Assembly (NCBI GenBank): GCA_038206235.1
Contig: JBBRBB010000008.1
Coordinates: 62,001-126,000 of the forward strand
From: JBBRBB01 sp038206235
GTDB lineage: Bacteria > Bacteroidota > Bacteroidia > Chitinophagales > Chitinophagaceae
Length of the DNA: 64,000 bases
Direction: 5' to 3'
Part shown: positions 28,098 through 36,743 of the stretch, in pieces
Layout of the letters: each line of letters opens with the position of its first letter
Position numbering within the stretch: position 1 is the first letter of the stretch
Notes under the pieces: model-generated
Database searches by the model: none
Told to the model about the DNA's origin: nothing
The model's input: the letters and a program-made list of their open reading frames with translations, nothing else
Position numbers and translations under genes: made by a program

Positions 28098-28595
28098 ATG
28101 GTAAACCTTCGCTCATTCATCCAAAAAGTTAGTTATTATAAAAAACCGATGCTACGATTTCTCAGAAAGCTCGAAAAAAACCCGCCGCAAAAATTAGATA
28201 CCATTTGCGAAGAAATAAGTGCAGAAGTTTGGAAGGAGATTGATTGCACAACCTGCGGTAATTGCTGCAAAAAAATGACGCCTACCTTTTCGGGTAAAGA
28301 CGTGGTACGCATTGCCGCCTATTTGAACATGAGCAAAAAAGAGTTTAGAGAGAAATGGCTATACTATGATAAAAAAGATAATGACTGGATGAACACTACA
28401 CAACCCTGCCAGTTCCTTGACCTGAATACAAATCTTTGCACCATTTATGAAGTGCGACCGGCAGACTGTGCCAATTTTCCGCATCTTATAAAAAAGGGAA
28501 TGAAGCATTATATTCATATTCATCAACAAAATATTCAATACTGCCCCGCCACGTTTAAGATGGTTGAGAAAATGATGGAGCAAATTAATTTGTAG
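28098..28595 (+). CDS. YkgJ-family cysteine cluster protein
   Basis: A 165-residue protein with a CxxCGxCC cluster (CTTCGNCCKKMTP, near residue 51) and further cysteines in QPCQFLDLNTNLCTIYEVRPADCANFPH. This eight-Cys pattern defines the YkgJ/UPF0153 group, thought to bind zinc or an Fe-S cluster. The biological role is unknown. The start chosen (ATG 28098) is the first in frame after a repeat-like AT-rich leader. Confidence 0.9.
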   Translation: MVNLRSFIQKVSYYKKPMLRFLRKLEKNPPQKLDTICEEISAEVWKEIDCTTCGNCCKKMTPTFSGKDVVRIAAYLNMSKKEFREKWLYYDKKDNDWMNTTQPCQFLDLNTNLCTIYEVRPADCANFPHLIKKGMKHYIHIHQQNIQYCPATFKMVEKMMEQINL

Positions 28596-28628
28596 TTGAT
28601 ACCTTATCCCAATTACAAAGAAGTTATT

Positions 28629-29807
28629 TCAAAAATCAAGCGCTTTATTAATAAAGTTGCAAGCATGAACTAACTCATCATCGGATATTATTAGCGGAGG
28701 GCAGATGCGCATACATTCCGGCGCAAATAGAAACCAGTCTGTGATTAATCCATTTTCAATACATCTGTGAATTATTTTTTTATTGGTCTCAAAATTTTCG
28801 AATTGCAAAGAAGCCCAAAGCCCGCAGCTTCTTATTTCAATTATCTTTTCCGAATGTATTAGTTCTCTTATTATTTTTTCTTTACAGCTTACCTCAGCTA
28901 TAAGATTGGTTTGCAATAAAACATCAAGCGCTGCTTTACCTGCAGCACATGAAACAGGATGACCGCCAAACGTAGTGATATGTCCAAGCACGGGATTATG
29001 CGTTAAAACATTCATCAAACTTTTATTAGCTATAAAAGTGCCAAGCGGCATACCTCCACCAAGCGCTTTACCAAGAAGCAAAATATCAGGCACAATATCA
29101 AATTGTTCAAATGCCCAGAGTGTGCCTGTTCTTCCAAAGCCACATTGCACTTCATCCAATATCAATAAAGCTCCCTGTTCATTGCACTTTTTACGCAGAG
29201 CCTGCAACCATTCTTTAGCAGGTTTATGTATGCCGCTTTCTGCCTGCACTGTTTCAAGAATTACGCAGGCAGTTTCGTCATTAATTTCTTCGAACACTTC
29301 ATCACTACCATAATTAAAATGATATATGTTTGGCAATAAGGGGCGATAGGAATTGCGCCAGTATTCATCACCCATAATACTTAATGCACCCTGCGTGCTT
29401 CCATGATAACTTTTTTTAAATGCAATTATTTTAGAGCGATTTGTAAAACGCTTTGCCAGCTTCATGGCCCCCTCAGTTGCTTCCGTGCCGCTGTTTGTGA
29501 AATAAACAGAGTTAAGGTTTGAAGGCAGATTATCAGTAATAAGTTTTGCGTAAGCTACCTGCGGCGCTTCAATAAATTCTCCATAAACAATCAAATGCAT
29601 GTACTGCGCAACCTGCTTTTGTACGGCTTCTACAACTTTGGGATGAGAGTGTCCAATGTTGGCAACATTAAAACCGGAAATAAGGTCAATATATTTTTTC
29701 CCGTTTACATCGAACTGGTAAATCCCTTCAGCCTTTACTATTTCCAAACCAATAGGAATGTTTGATGTTTGAGCAATATGCTGAAAAAAAAGCTGACGAT
29801 AGTTCAT
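28629..29807 (-). CDS. Class III PLP-dependent aminotransferase
   Basis: A 392-residue class III aminotransferase (ornithine/acetylornithine-type fold). The PLP lysine is K247 in LLLGKALGGGMPLG. DEVQCGFGRTG holds the cofactor-binding Asp, and NSGTEATEGAMKLAKRFT is the phosphate-cup region. The amino donor and ketoacid are not evident, and no arginine or lysine pathway gene adjoins it. A degenerate GCTGATAGTT array lies just upstream of its start. Confidence 0.9.
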   Translation of the reverse strand: MNYRQLFFQHIAQTSNIPIGLEIVKAEGIYQFDVNGKKYIDLISGFNVANIGHSHPKVVEAVQKQVAQYMHLIVYGEFIEAPQVAYAKLITDNLPSNLNSVYFTNSGTEATEGAMKLAKRFTNRSKIIAFKKSYHGSTQGALSIMGDEYWRNSYRPLLPNIYHFNYGSDEVFEEINDETACVILETVQAESGIHKPAKEWLQALRKKCNEQGALLILDEVQCGFGRTGTLWAFEQFDIVPDILLLGKALGGGMPLGTFIANKSLMNVLTHNPVLGHITTFGGHPVSCAAGKAALDVLLQTNLIAEVSCKEKIIRELIHSEKIIEIRSCGLWASLQFENFETNKKIIHRCIENGLITDWFLFAPECMRICPPLIISDDELVHACNFINKALDF

Positions 29808-29996
29808 TGCTGATAGTTGGCTGATGATAGTTGATAGTATTTAAAATGGGATACAAATTTAGAGGATGGATGTTGACAATAACAGTAACCGATGGCAGAA
29901 GAATATAGATTATAAAAATTATTTACCTTAAATTCGATTGTAAGACTATTCAACTGTTAGCGGTAATTTTTAACAAATTGTACTTTGAATAAAACA

Positions 29997-30482
29997 ATGA
30001 CGAAAATATATAGACAAGGACCCGTTGGAGCATTGCTTGACATATATGAACAAACAATTTCAGATTTCAAAAAAGTCATTAAAGATATTCCTGACAATGC
30101 TTTGACTATTATCATAGACCCACAAACAACTGACGAAAATTGTAAATCTATCCAGACAATTTTATCTCACGTAATACATTCAGGTTATGGTTATGCGACG
30201 AGCATTCATAATCTGAAAGGATATAACAATGCAAGACCTGACAAAACCTATCATTTAACTATCAAGGAATATTTGGAAGACTTGAGCAACATTTTTACAT
30301 ATACTGAAAATATTTTTAAAGAAATTAAAGACAATGAATTAGAACAATTTGACAATTCATTAAAGATAAAAGCAGGTTGGGGACAATTGTACGATATAGA
30401 GCAGATAACTGAACATGCAATTGTGCACATTCTTAGATACAGACGACAAATTGATAAAATTAAATGCAACGAATTGAAATAA
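29997..30482 (+). CDS. DinB-family protein
   Basis: A protein of about 160 residues with the DinB four-helix bundle pattern: ILSHVIHSGYGYA supplies the first histidine, and ITEHAIVHILRYRRQI near the C-terminus supplies the EH..H set. Metal binding is likely and function unknown. A TTG at 29985 would add four residues; the ATG at 29997 is preferred. The gene lies between CTGTTAGC (29953-29960) and its complement GCTAACAG (about 30490), an arrangement reminiscent of a mobile gene cassette. Confidence 0.8.
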   Translation: MTKIYRQGPVGALLDIYEQTISDFKKVIKDIPDNALTIIIDPQTTDENCKSIQTILSHVIHSGYGYATSIHNLKGYNNARPDKTYHLTIKEYLEDLSNIFTYTENIFKEIKDNELEQFDNSLKIKAGWGQLYDIEQITEHAIVHILRYRRQIDKIKCNELK

Positions 30483-30699
30483 AAACAACTGCTAACAGGA
30501 GGTTTGCTGGCCGACGGAAGCAAAATCAGCTACAAATCAATATCAGCAATAGCTTCAGCTGAACATTATTAATTTAGCTTTAGTTGTTAACTTCATCTTT
30601 AGCCAAGCCCTAATGTTGTTTTGAAATTAAATAAATTGTTTCAGAGAGATTGCATCCGAACGTTAATAGAAATAAAGAAACAGATATGAAATGTTTTGA

Positions 30700-30738
30700 A
30701 CTCAAACTACAAACCACAGACTACAAACTACAAACTGT
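30700..30738. repeat. Short-period tandem array, CTACAAA type
   Basis: Degenerate copies of CTACAAA/CTACAAC with CACAGA interruptions lie immediately before the gamma-carbonic-anhydrase ATG, so this array would form the mRNA leader. The remainder of the 30483-30741 gap shows no gene. Confidence 0.75.
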
Positions 30739-30741
30739 TTT

Positions 30742-31272
30742 ATGGCTACAATAATTCCTGTTCTCGGCAAACATCCTCAAATGGGGCGAAATTGTTTTAT
30801 TGCACCCAATGCAACTATTATAGGAGATGTGGTAATGGGTGATGAATGCAGTATATGGTTTAATGCGGTTCTGCGCGGCGACGTGCATTATATTAAACTG
30901 GGAAATAAAGTGAATGTGCAGGATGGCGCTGTAATACATTGCACGTATCAAAAAAACCCTGTAAATATTGGAAGCAATGTTTCTATCGGCCATCTTGCAA
31001 TTGTACACGGCTGCACGGTACATGATAACGTGCTCATTGGCATGGGCGCTATTGTAATGGACAGATGTATAGTTCACAGCAACTCTATTATTGCTGCCGG
31101 GGCTGTGGTGCTTGAAGATACTATTGTAGAGGATGGAACTATATATGCCGGCGTGCCTGCACGCAAGGTAAAAGATATAACCAAAGATGTAGTTCACGAA
31201 GAAATTGAACGCATCGCAAACAATTATGTAAAATATTCTTCCTGGTTTTCTGACTTTAATGCAGCGAAATAA
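30742..31272 (+). CDS. Gamma-class carbonic anhydrase family protein
   Basis: A 176-residue left-handed beta-helix protein built of hexapeptide repeats (from IAPNATIIGDVVMG to IYAGVPARKV). Conserved His residues that bind zinc in the gamma-CA group are seen in AVIHCTYQ and SIGHLAIVHGC, and the RGDVHYIKLG turn is typical. Members interconvert CO2 and bicarbonate or bind acyl groups (PaaY-like); which applies here is not clear. It trimerises in known relatives and is probably cytoplasmic. Confidence 0.92.
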   Translation: MATIIPVLGKHPQMGRNCFIAPNATIIGDVVMGDECSIWFNAVLRGDVHYIKLGNKVNVQDGAVIHCTYQKNPVNIGSNVSIGHLAIVHGCTVHDNVLIGMGAIVMDRCIVHSNSIIAAGAVVLEDTIVEDGTIYAGVPARKVKDITKDVVHEEIERIANNYVKYSSWFSDFNAAK

Positions 31273-31285
31273 AAAACAATTTGTC

Positions 31286-31485
31286 TTATTGTTTGGATAG
31301 TTTTTGTGTTGCTTCCAAAACTTGCTGCTTATGATGAATCATAAATAACACACCCGCAGAAACTATCCTTTTCTTTGCAACTTTTAAATTCATTCCTGTT
31401 AAGACCGGTATATCTCCAAATGATGATTGATGATTGCAAAGCGCGATTAAAGCAATTAAAAGTGCAGGGAAAATAAGCCTTTCAA
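31286..31485 (-). pseudogene. Possible small lipoprotein, frame broken near its start
   Basis: A minus-strand frame of about 65 codons reads a lipoprotein-like signal (RLIFPALLIALIALC) then GDIPVLTGMNLKVAKKRIVSAG and ends KLSKQ-stop. It has no start codon in frame. A TTG at 31485 followed by AAA would read MKRLIFP if one more A were present, so a one-base homopolymer deletion is possible. Family not recognised. Confidence 0.3.
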
Positions 31486-31523
31486 TACAACCCGTTTTTT
31501 ATAAATAACGTATATATATTGGT

Positions 31524-31808
31524 ATGAAACCTTTTGAATATAGCAACGCTTCTGAAATGGTTATTAATGAAACCGGCAGCCTGCGGGAATTTTACCGGCT
31601 TACCAATGAATTAAGCAAAGACAGGCATGTGCGTTTTATTGGCAAGCATGATGATGCCTATAATATTGAATGGTATTTTAAATACCGCGGCAACCAGCTT
31701 GCTTTGCAGTACAGTATTTTTAATGGCGTTACTTTGCTTCTTCAAAGCGGTAAAGATTTTAAAGCCGCAAACAAGCTTGCAGTAAAGCTTAAAACCACCC
31801 ACACCTAA
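31524..31808 (+). CDS. Conserved-type hypothetical protein, 94 residues
   Basis: A short soluble protein with mixed alpha/beta character, MKPFEYSNASEMVINETGS at the start and a Trp/Tyr-rich middle (YNIEWYFKYRGNQLALQYS). No signal peptide, membrane segment or recognised motif is seen. Its last four bases overlap the end of the convergent rsgA gene. Codon use looks like that of its neighbours, supporting a real gene. Function unknown. Confidence 0.65.
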   Translation: MKPFEYSNASEMVINETGSLREFYRLTNELSKDRHVRFIGKHDDAYNIEWYFKYRGNQLALQYSIFNGVTLLLQSGKDFKAANKLAVKLKTTHT

Positions 31809-32731
31809 TAATCGCTATCAGTCATGGTATTAAGAATGTTACAATAGCTTATGTAGCGTTGCTCAGAAATTTTACCATTCTCTGCGGCTTCACTCACTGC
31901 ACAGCCCGGCTCATTTACATGTAAACAATTATTAAAGCGGCACTGTTGAATTAATTGCCGCATTTCAGGAAAATAATGCGATAGTTCCTGGCGGGTAATA
32001 CCTGTAATGCCAAATTCTTTTATCCCGGGAGTATCAATAATGCTGCCGCCAAAAGGCATGGCAAACATTTCTGCAAATGTGGTAGTATGTACTCCTTTAC
32101 CGCTCCAGTTACTAACTTCACGAATGGCCAAATTGCTTTCGGGAAGTATTAAATTTATAAAAGTGGATTTTCCTACACCACTATGCCCCGCAAGCAGTGT
32201 AGTCTTATTTTTTAAAATATCCTTTAATTCGTTTAGCCCTTCCTTTGTATCCATGCTTGTTAGAAAAACTTTATAGCCAATGTTTGAATATATGGTTTTA
32301 AGTACTTGATATTTGTCAAGCTCTTTTTTTTTATAGACATCAGCCTTATTAAATATAATGACTGCGGGAATATGATAGGCTTCGGCGCAAACCAGGAAAC
32401 GGTCAATAAATCCATGGGAGGTTCGCGGCTCCTTTAATGTTGCAAATAATAAAACCTGGTCAAGGTTACTCGCTACAATATGCTGTTGTTTTTTATGATG
32501 TGGGGAACGGCGGGCTATATAATTTCTTCTTTCAGAAATTCCGGTGATAATGCCTGTACCTGTTGTTTCATTTTCTAACTCAAACTCAACTTCATCGCCT
32601 ACTGCAATGGGATTGGTTGAAGTAATATCGTCAATCTTAAATATTCCTTTTATGCGGGTATTTAAAAAATTACCTGTTTCCGTTTTTAATAGATACCAGC
32701 TTCCGGTTGATTTATAAACAATGCCTCTCAT
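31805..32731 (-). CDS. rsgA: Ribosome small subunit-dependent GTPase A
   Basis: A 308-residue circularly permuted GTPase that aids 30S subunit maturation. An N-terminal OB domain (about 1-70) is followed by the permuted motifs: G4 NKAD, G1 GHSGVGKST, then G3 DTPG. The C-terminal zinc knuckle is CRFNNCLHVNEPGC. All expected residues are present and the length is normal. Confidence 0.96.
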   Translation of the reverse strand: MRGIVYKSTGSWYLLKTETGNFLNTRIKGIFKIDDITSTNPIAVGDEVEFELENETTGTGIITGISERRNYIARRSPHHKKQQHIVASNLDQVLLFATLKEPRTSHGFIDRFLVCAEAYHIPAVIIFNKADVYKKKELDKYQVLKTIYSNIGYKVFLTSMDTKEGLNELKDILKNKTTLLAGHSGVGKSTFINLILPESNLAIREVSNWSGKGVHTTTFAEMFAMPFGGSIIDTPGIKEFGITGITRQELSHYFPEMRQLIQQCRFNNCLHVNEPGCAVSEAAENGKISEQRYISYCNILNTMTDSDY

Positions 32732-32757
32732 TTAAAAACGAAGATGTATTTCATTAG

Positions 32758-33327
32758 TTAAGAATTCTGACTGTACACATCTTCAACTTTAAAAGAAATA
32801 TTAAGTGCAGTAAGCTGAATAATATCTTCGGGTTTAGCGAATGTGCTTAACTCCCAATCGTTGTGTTCTGCACGACTAAATACACTTATAAGAGTAAATT
32901 CAGGTTCAACCAATAAGTAATATTGAAGTGAATCAAATTTTTGGTAGTTGATAAATTTATCTACGGTATCATATTTACGGGTGCCCTCTGAAAGGACTTC
33001 AATAATTAATTCCGGTTTATGTTTTACAAATTCAACCCCGGCAGATAAGGGTTCCCGAGTTATAAAAATATCGGGATAAAAATATTTTGCTTCTGATGGA
33101 ACTTTTGCTTTAACGCCCTCCATAAAAACAAAATAATTTTTGTTGCGAAGTAATGTTCGTAATAAGACAAGCAAATTTGCTGCAATAAAATTGTTAAGAT
33201 CAGATTCTCCGGGCATATCAATAAGTTTACCGTTTACATATTCATGTCTTATTTCTGATTGCTGTTCAAACAATATATATTCTTCTTCACTCATTATATG
33301 TTCTCTTGTTATCAGTGGCATCTGCAA
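32758..33327 (-). CDS. Uma2-family (DUF820) endonuclease-like protein
   Basis: A 189-residue member of the Uma2 family, a PD-(D/E)XK nuclease-fold group that is abundant in cyanobacteria and also found in Bacteroidota. YFYPDIFITRE supplies the acidic PD residue and PELIIEVLSEGTRKYDTVDKFINYQKF the E-x-x-S-x-x-T region. The biological role of the family is unclear. It lies 27 bases upstream of rsgA in the same direction, perhaps in one transcript. Confidence 0.88.
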   Translation of the reverse strand: MQMPLITREHIMSEEEYILFEQQSEIRHEYVNGKLIDMPGESDLNNFIAANLLVLLRTLLRNKNYFVFMEGVKAKVPSEAKYFYPDIFITREPLSAGVEFVKHKPELIIEVLSEGTRKYDTVDKFINYQKFDSLQYYLLVEPEFTLISVFSRAEHNDWELSTFAKPEDIIQLTALNISFKVEDVYSQNS

Positions 33328-33350
33328 AATTTTGTTCTAAGGTACAAAAT

Positions 33351-33412
33351 AAACCTCACAGGTCTTAAAGTTCAAACTAACCCTCACAGGTCTTTAAGAC
33401 CTGTGAGGTTTG
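33351..33412. repeat. CCTCACAGGTC palindrome, copy 2 (half plus full site)
   Basis: A half site AAACCTCACAGGTCTTAAAG (33351-33370) is followed after about ten bases by a complete palindrome at 33379-33412. It lies between divergent genes, so it is not positioned as a terminator. Confidence 0.85.
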
Positions 33413-33421
33413 AAGATACTC

Positions 33422-33470
33422 CTCAACCTTTCAACTTTTCAACCTTTCAACTTTTCAACCTTTCAACATT
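33422..33470. repeat. Short-period tandem array, CAACCTTT / CAACTTTT
   Basis: Six alternating 8-nt units (CAACCTTT, CAACTTTT) run up to 14 bases before the helicase ATG. This is one of the most regular arrays in the window. Confidence 0.9.
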
Positions 33471-33483
33471 GTAACTTGCGTTT

Positions 33484-35808
33484 ATGATTGATTATTTGAG
33501 CGGATTGAATGAACCCCAGCGTGAAGCAGTTACTTATATCACCGGTCCATTAATGATTGTGGCAGGTGCAGGCAGCGGTAAAACACGTGTGCTTACTACA
33601 CGCATTGCCCACCTGATGGCGAATGGTGTGGATGCTTTTAATATTCTTGCACTCACTTTTACCAACAAGGCTGCCGCAGAGATGAAGGAGCGGGTAGAAA
33701 AAATTCTTGGCAACACCGAAGCAAGGAATCTTTACATCGGCACTTTTCACAGCGTATTTGCACGCATTCTTCGTGCAGAGGCGCGTCACATTGGTTATCC
33801 AAACAACTTCACTATTTATGATACGGATGACAGCCGCTCTGTGTTGAAAACAGTTATCAACGAATTGAATCTTGATGATAAGCACTACAAGCCAAGCATA
33901 GTGCACAACCGCATTTCCGCAGCAAAGAATGCATTGGTAGGTCCAGCTGAATATGCAAATGATTCCTATATTCAGCAGGAAGATATACGTTCCAATCGCC
34001 CCGCTATTGCGCAGATATACCATGCATATTCAGCAAGATGCTTTAAGAATGGCGCCATGGATTTTGATGATTTGCTGTTGAAGATGTATGAATTATTGCG
34101 GGACTTTCCAGAAGTGCTTCACAAGTATCAGCATAAGTTCAAATATATTTTGATTGATGAGTATCAGGATACAAATCCTGTGCAATATCAAATCACAAAA
34201 CTGCTTGCTGCTGTGAATGAAAACATTTGTGTAGTGGGAGATGATGCGCAAAGCATCTATAGTTTTCGCGGCGCAACGATTGAAAACATTTTGCAGTTTC
34301 AAAAAGATTATGATGATGTAAAAATTATCAAGCTGGAACAAAACTATCGCAGCACACAAAATATTTTAACCGCTGCAAACGAAGTAATAAAAAATAATAA
34401 AGGTCAAATACCCAAAGTTCTCTGGACAAATAATGACACAGGTGAAAGAATAAAAGTTATACGAACAAACAGTGATAATGACGAAGGGAAATTTATGGCA
34501 GATTCTATTCAGGAACAAAAGCTGCGCAATCATTATCTCAATAAAGAGTTTGCTATTCTTTATCGCACCAATGCACAGAGCCGTGCCTTTGAAGAGAGTC
34601 TTCGCCGCATGGGAATTCCTTACAGAATCTTCGGAGGCATCAGTTTTTACCAGCGCAAAGAAATAAAAGATGTGCTTGCCTATTTAAGATTGATTGTAAA
34701 TACAAAAGATGAAGAGGCGCTGAAACGCATCATCAATTTTCCTGCAAGAGGAATTGGTAAAACAACGATAGAGAAAACTGTTATCATAGCGAATGAGCAA
34801 AACATAAGCATGTTTGAAGTGCTTATAAGAGCAGCAGAGTTTGGCTTTAAGGCCGGCACATTGGAAAGCCTGCAAAATTTTGTAACAATGATTCGTTACT
34901 TCCAGAGCTTGATGAAAGAAAAGAATGCTTATGAAATTGCAACGCAGGTAGGCAAGCATACCAATTTGATAAAAGAATTGTTTAATGATAAAACTACTGA
35001 AGGTCTTGCACGATATGAAAACATACAGGAGTTATTAAACTCAATTAAAGAGTGGACTGAAAGTCCTGCAAACGAAGAAGGAGAATTGGGTGATAAAAGT
35101 CTTGGGGGTTATTTGCAGCAAATAACTTTACTTACTGATGCGGATGAACAAAAAGGCGATGCAGATGTTGTAAAGCTGATGACAATACATTCTGCAAAAG
35201 GATTAGAGTTTGCCTGTGTATTCGTTGGGGGACTGGAAGAGACATTATTTCCGAATGCACTCTCAATTAACACAAGAGAAGAATTGGAAGAAGAGCGCCG
35301 TTTATTTTATGTTGCTGTTACAAGAGCCAAACACAGGTTGTGGCTCACTTATGCAAATAACCGCTACCGTTTTGGAAATTTAATAAAGAATGAACCAAGT
35401 CGTTTTTTGCAAGAGTTACCCGAAAATTTTTTAGATAAAAGTTTTGCGGGCAGAAGCCATACAGGCGAGTCTGTTGGTTTGGGTTCAGCCTTTGAAAGAA
35501 TGCGAAAGGGTTTTGGATATGGGGACAATTCCAATGAAGAATCGTTATCTCAAACAAATAAACCCTCTTATCTCTCTGCAATATCATCTTTACCAAAAGT
35601 TGCAGAGCATATTGCAAGCAAAGATTTTGCAGCAAGCGATACCCGTAATTTGCAGCAAGGCCAACGGATAGAGCATCAGAAATTCGGTTTTGGTAAGGTA
35701 AGTAAAATAGAAGGCGGAGCACATAATCCTGTTGCTACAATTGTGTTTGAACATAATGGAGAAAAAAAAATCATGTTGAATTATGCGAAGCTGAGGATAG
35801 TGGAGTAA
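33484..35808 (+). CDS. UvrD/PcrA-type superfamily I DNA helicase
   Basis: A 774-residue 3'-5' helicase for repair and replication-conflict handling. The Q motif (LNEPQREAV), Walker A (GAGSGKTRVL), motif II (LIDEYQDTNPVQYQI), motif III (VGDDAQSIYSFRGA), motif IV (LEQNYRST), motif V (LMTIHSAKGLEFACVF) and motif VI (YVAVTRAKHRLWLTY) are all intact and in order. The C-terminal tail (about 715-774, GQRIEHQKFGFGKVSKIEG) is a PcrA/UvrD Tudor-like domain. Naming as PcrA or UvrD is a matter of convention. Confidence 0.96.
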   Translation: MIDYLSGLNEPQREAVTYITGPLMIVAGAGSGKTRVLTTRIAHLMANGVDAFNILALTFTNKAAAEMKERVEKILGNTEARNLYIGTFHSVFARILRAEARHIGYPNNFTIYDTDDSRSVLKTVINELNLDDKHYKPSIVHNRISAAKNALVGPAEYANDSYIQQEDIRSNRPAIAQIYHAYSARCFKNGAMDFDDLLLKMYELLRDFPEVLHKYQHKFKYILIDEYQDTNPVQYQITKLLAAVNENICVVGDDAQSIYSFRGATIENILQFQKDYDDVKIIKLEQNYRSTQNILTAANEVIKNNKGQIPKVLWTNNDTGERIKVIRTNSDNDEGKFMADSIQEQKLRNHYLNKEFAILYRTNAQSRAFEESLRRMGIPYRIFGGISFYQRKEIKDVLAYLRLIVNTKDEEALKRIINFPARGIGKTTIEKTVIIANEQNISMFEVLIRAAEFGFKAGTLESLQNFVTMIRYFQSLMKEKNAYEIATQVGKHTNLIKELFNDKTTEGLARYENIQELLNSIKEWTESPANEEGELGDKSLGGYLQQITLLTDADEQKGDADVVKLMTIHSAKGLEFACVFVGGLEETLFPNALSINTREELEEERRLFYVAVTRAKHRLWLTYANNRYRFGNLIKNEPSRFLQELPENFLDKSFAGRSHTGESVGLGSAFERMRKGFGYGDNSNEESLSQTNKPSYLSAISSLPKVAEHIASKDFAASDTRNLQQGQRIEHQKFGFGKVSKIEGGAHNPVATIVFEHNGEKKIMLNYAKLRIVE

Positions 35809-36011
35809 CGTTTATCGTTTTTCGTTTATCGTTTATTGGCATATTTAGCCTCTAACTCTTCTGCGGTAAATGTTACAAATTCTCCTCTTCCTGTTAGCCT
35901 CTGATGACAATAAATACGTTGTCTTGCTTCTCATTCCCTTCATCAACTTATCAATCTTAATCTTTTCAATATTACATTTGTAAAACTTCTTACTTTAAAT
36001 AAAAAGCTTTC
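35809..36011. other. Spacer with a GTTTATC array and a possible gene remnant
   Basis: 35808-35837 repeats GTTTATC. On the minus strand, 35826-35930 is a 34-codon open frame without ATG that reads plausibly as a protein tail (GRGEFVTFTAEELEAKY). It may be a decayed gene end or chance. Confidence 0.35.
35973..35980 (+). promoter_or_regulatory. -7 box of cmoA promoter
   Basis: TACATTTG matches TAnnTTTG exactly, 31 bases before the cmoA ATG. No convincing -33 TTG is present. Confidence 0.45.
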
Positions 36012-36743
36012 ATGTCAGTTGATAAAGTTTTCGATGAAGAAATAAAAAAAGCATCTGACTTTAAATTTGGAACCACGGTTGCAAATGTGTTTGATGATAT
36101 GGTCAACCGCTCTGTTCCTTTCTACGGTGAAATTCAAAGAATGATTGCAGAACTGGCTGCTGATTATGCACAACCTGATACTGAAATCTACGACCTTGGC
36201 TGCTCCACCGGTACAACTATGATTGGGATGAACATACTGGTTGATGAAAACATTGCATTTACCGGCATTGATGATTCTCCTGAAATGCTGGAGAAATGTA
36301 AAAACAAATTAAGTGAAGTTGGGTTCAAACGTAAATATCAATTACGCGTTGCGGATTTAAACAACGGAGTGGAAATGAGCAATGCTTCCGTTGCTGTGCT
36401 CTGCCTTACGCTGCAGTTCATCCGTCCTATCTACCGTGAAAAATTATTGAGAAATATTTATGAAGGTCTTGTACCCGGCGGTGGCTTAATATTAGTAGAA
36501 AAAATTCTTGCAGAAGACAATCGTTTCAACAGAGAATTCATTAACCATTATTATAACTACAAGCGCAGGAATAATTACAGTGAAATGGAAATTTCTCAAA
36601 AAAGAGAAGCACTGGAAAATGTGCTTATTCCTTACAAGCTTAGCGAGAACATCACTATACTCCGCGATACGGGCTTCGACCATGTGGAAGTTTTTTTTAA
36701 ATGGTACAACTTTGCAGCATTAATGGCAATAAAAAAACAATAA
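36012..36743 (+). CDS. cmoA: CmoA-like carboxy-S-adenosylmethionine synthase
   Basis: A 243-residue class I methyltransferase-fold protein. FKFGTTVANVFDDMVNRSVPFY, IYDLGCSTGTTM (SAM loop), LTLQFIRPIYRE, GGGLILVEK and YSEMEISQKREALENVL follow E. coli CmoA closely in order and spacing. CmoA makes carboxy-SAM from SAM and prephenate for the cmo5U34 wobble modification completed by CmoB. No cmoB is in the window, so pathway use is unproven. The downstream ICMT-like gene overlaps its stop by one base (TAATG). Confidence 0.85.
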   Translation: MSVDKVFDEEIKKASDFKFGTTVANVFDDMVNRSVPFYGEIQRMIAELAADYAQPDTEIYDLGCSTGTTMIGMNILVDENIAFTGIDDSPEMLEKCKNKLSEVGFKRKYQLRVADLNNGVEMSNASVAVLCLTLQFIRPIYREKLLRNIYEGLVPGGGLILVEKILAEDNRFNREFINHYYNYKRRNNYSEMEISQKREALENVLIPYKLSENITILRDTGFDHVEVFFKWYNFAALMAIKKQ

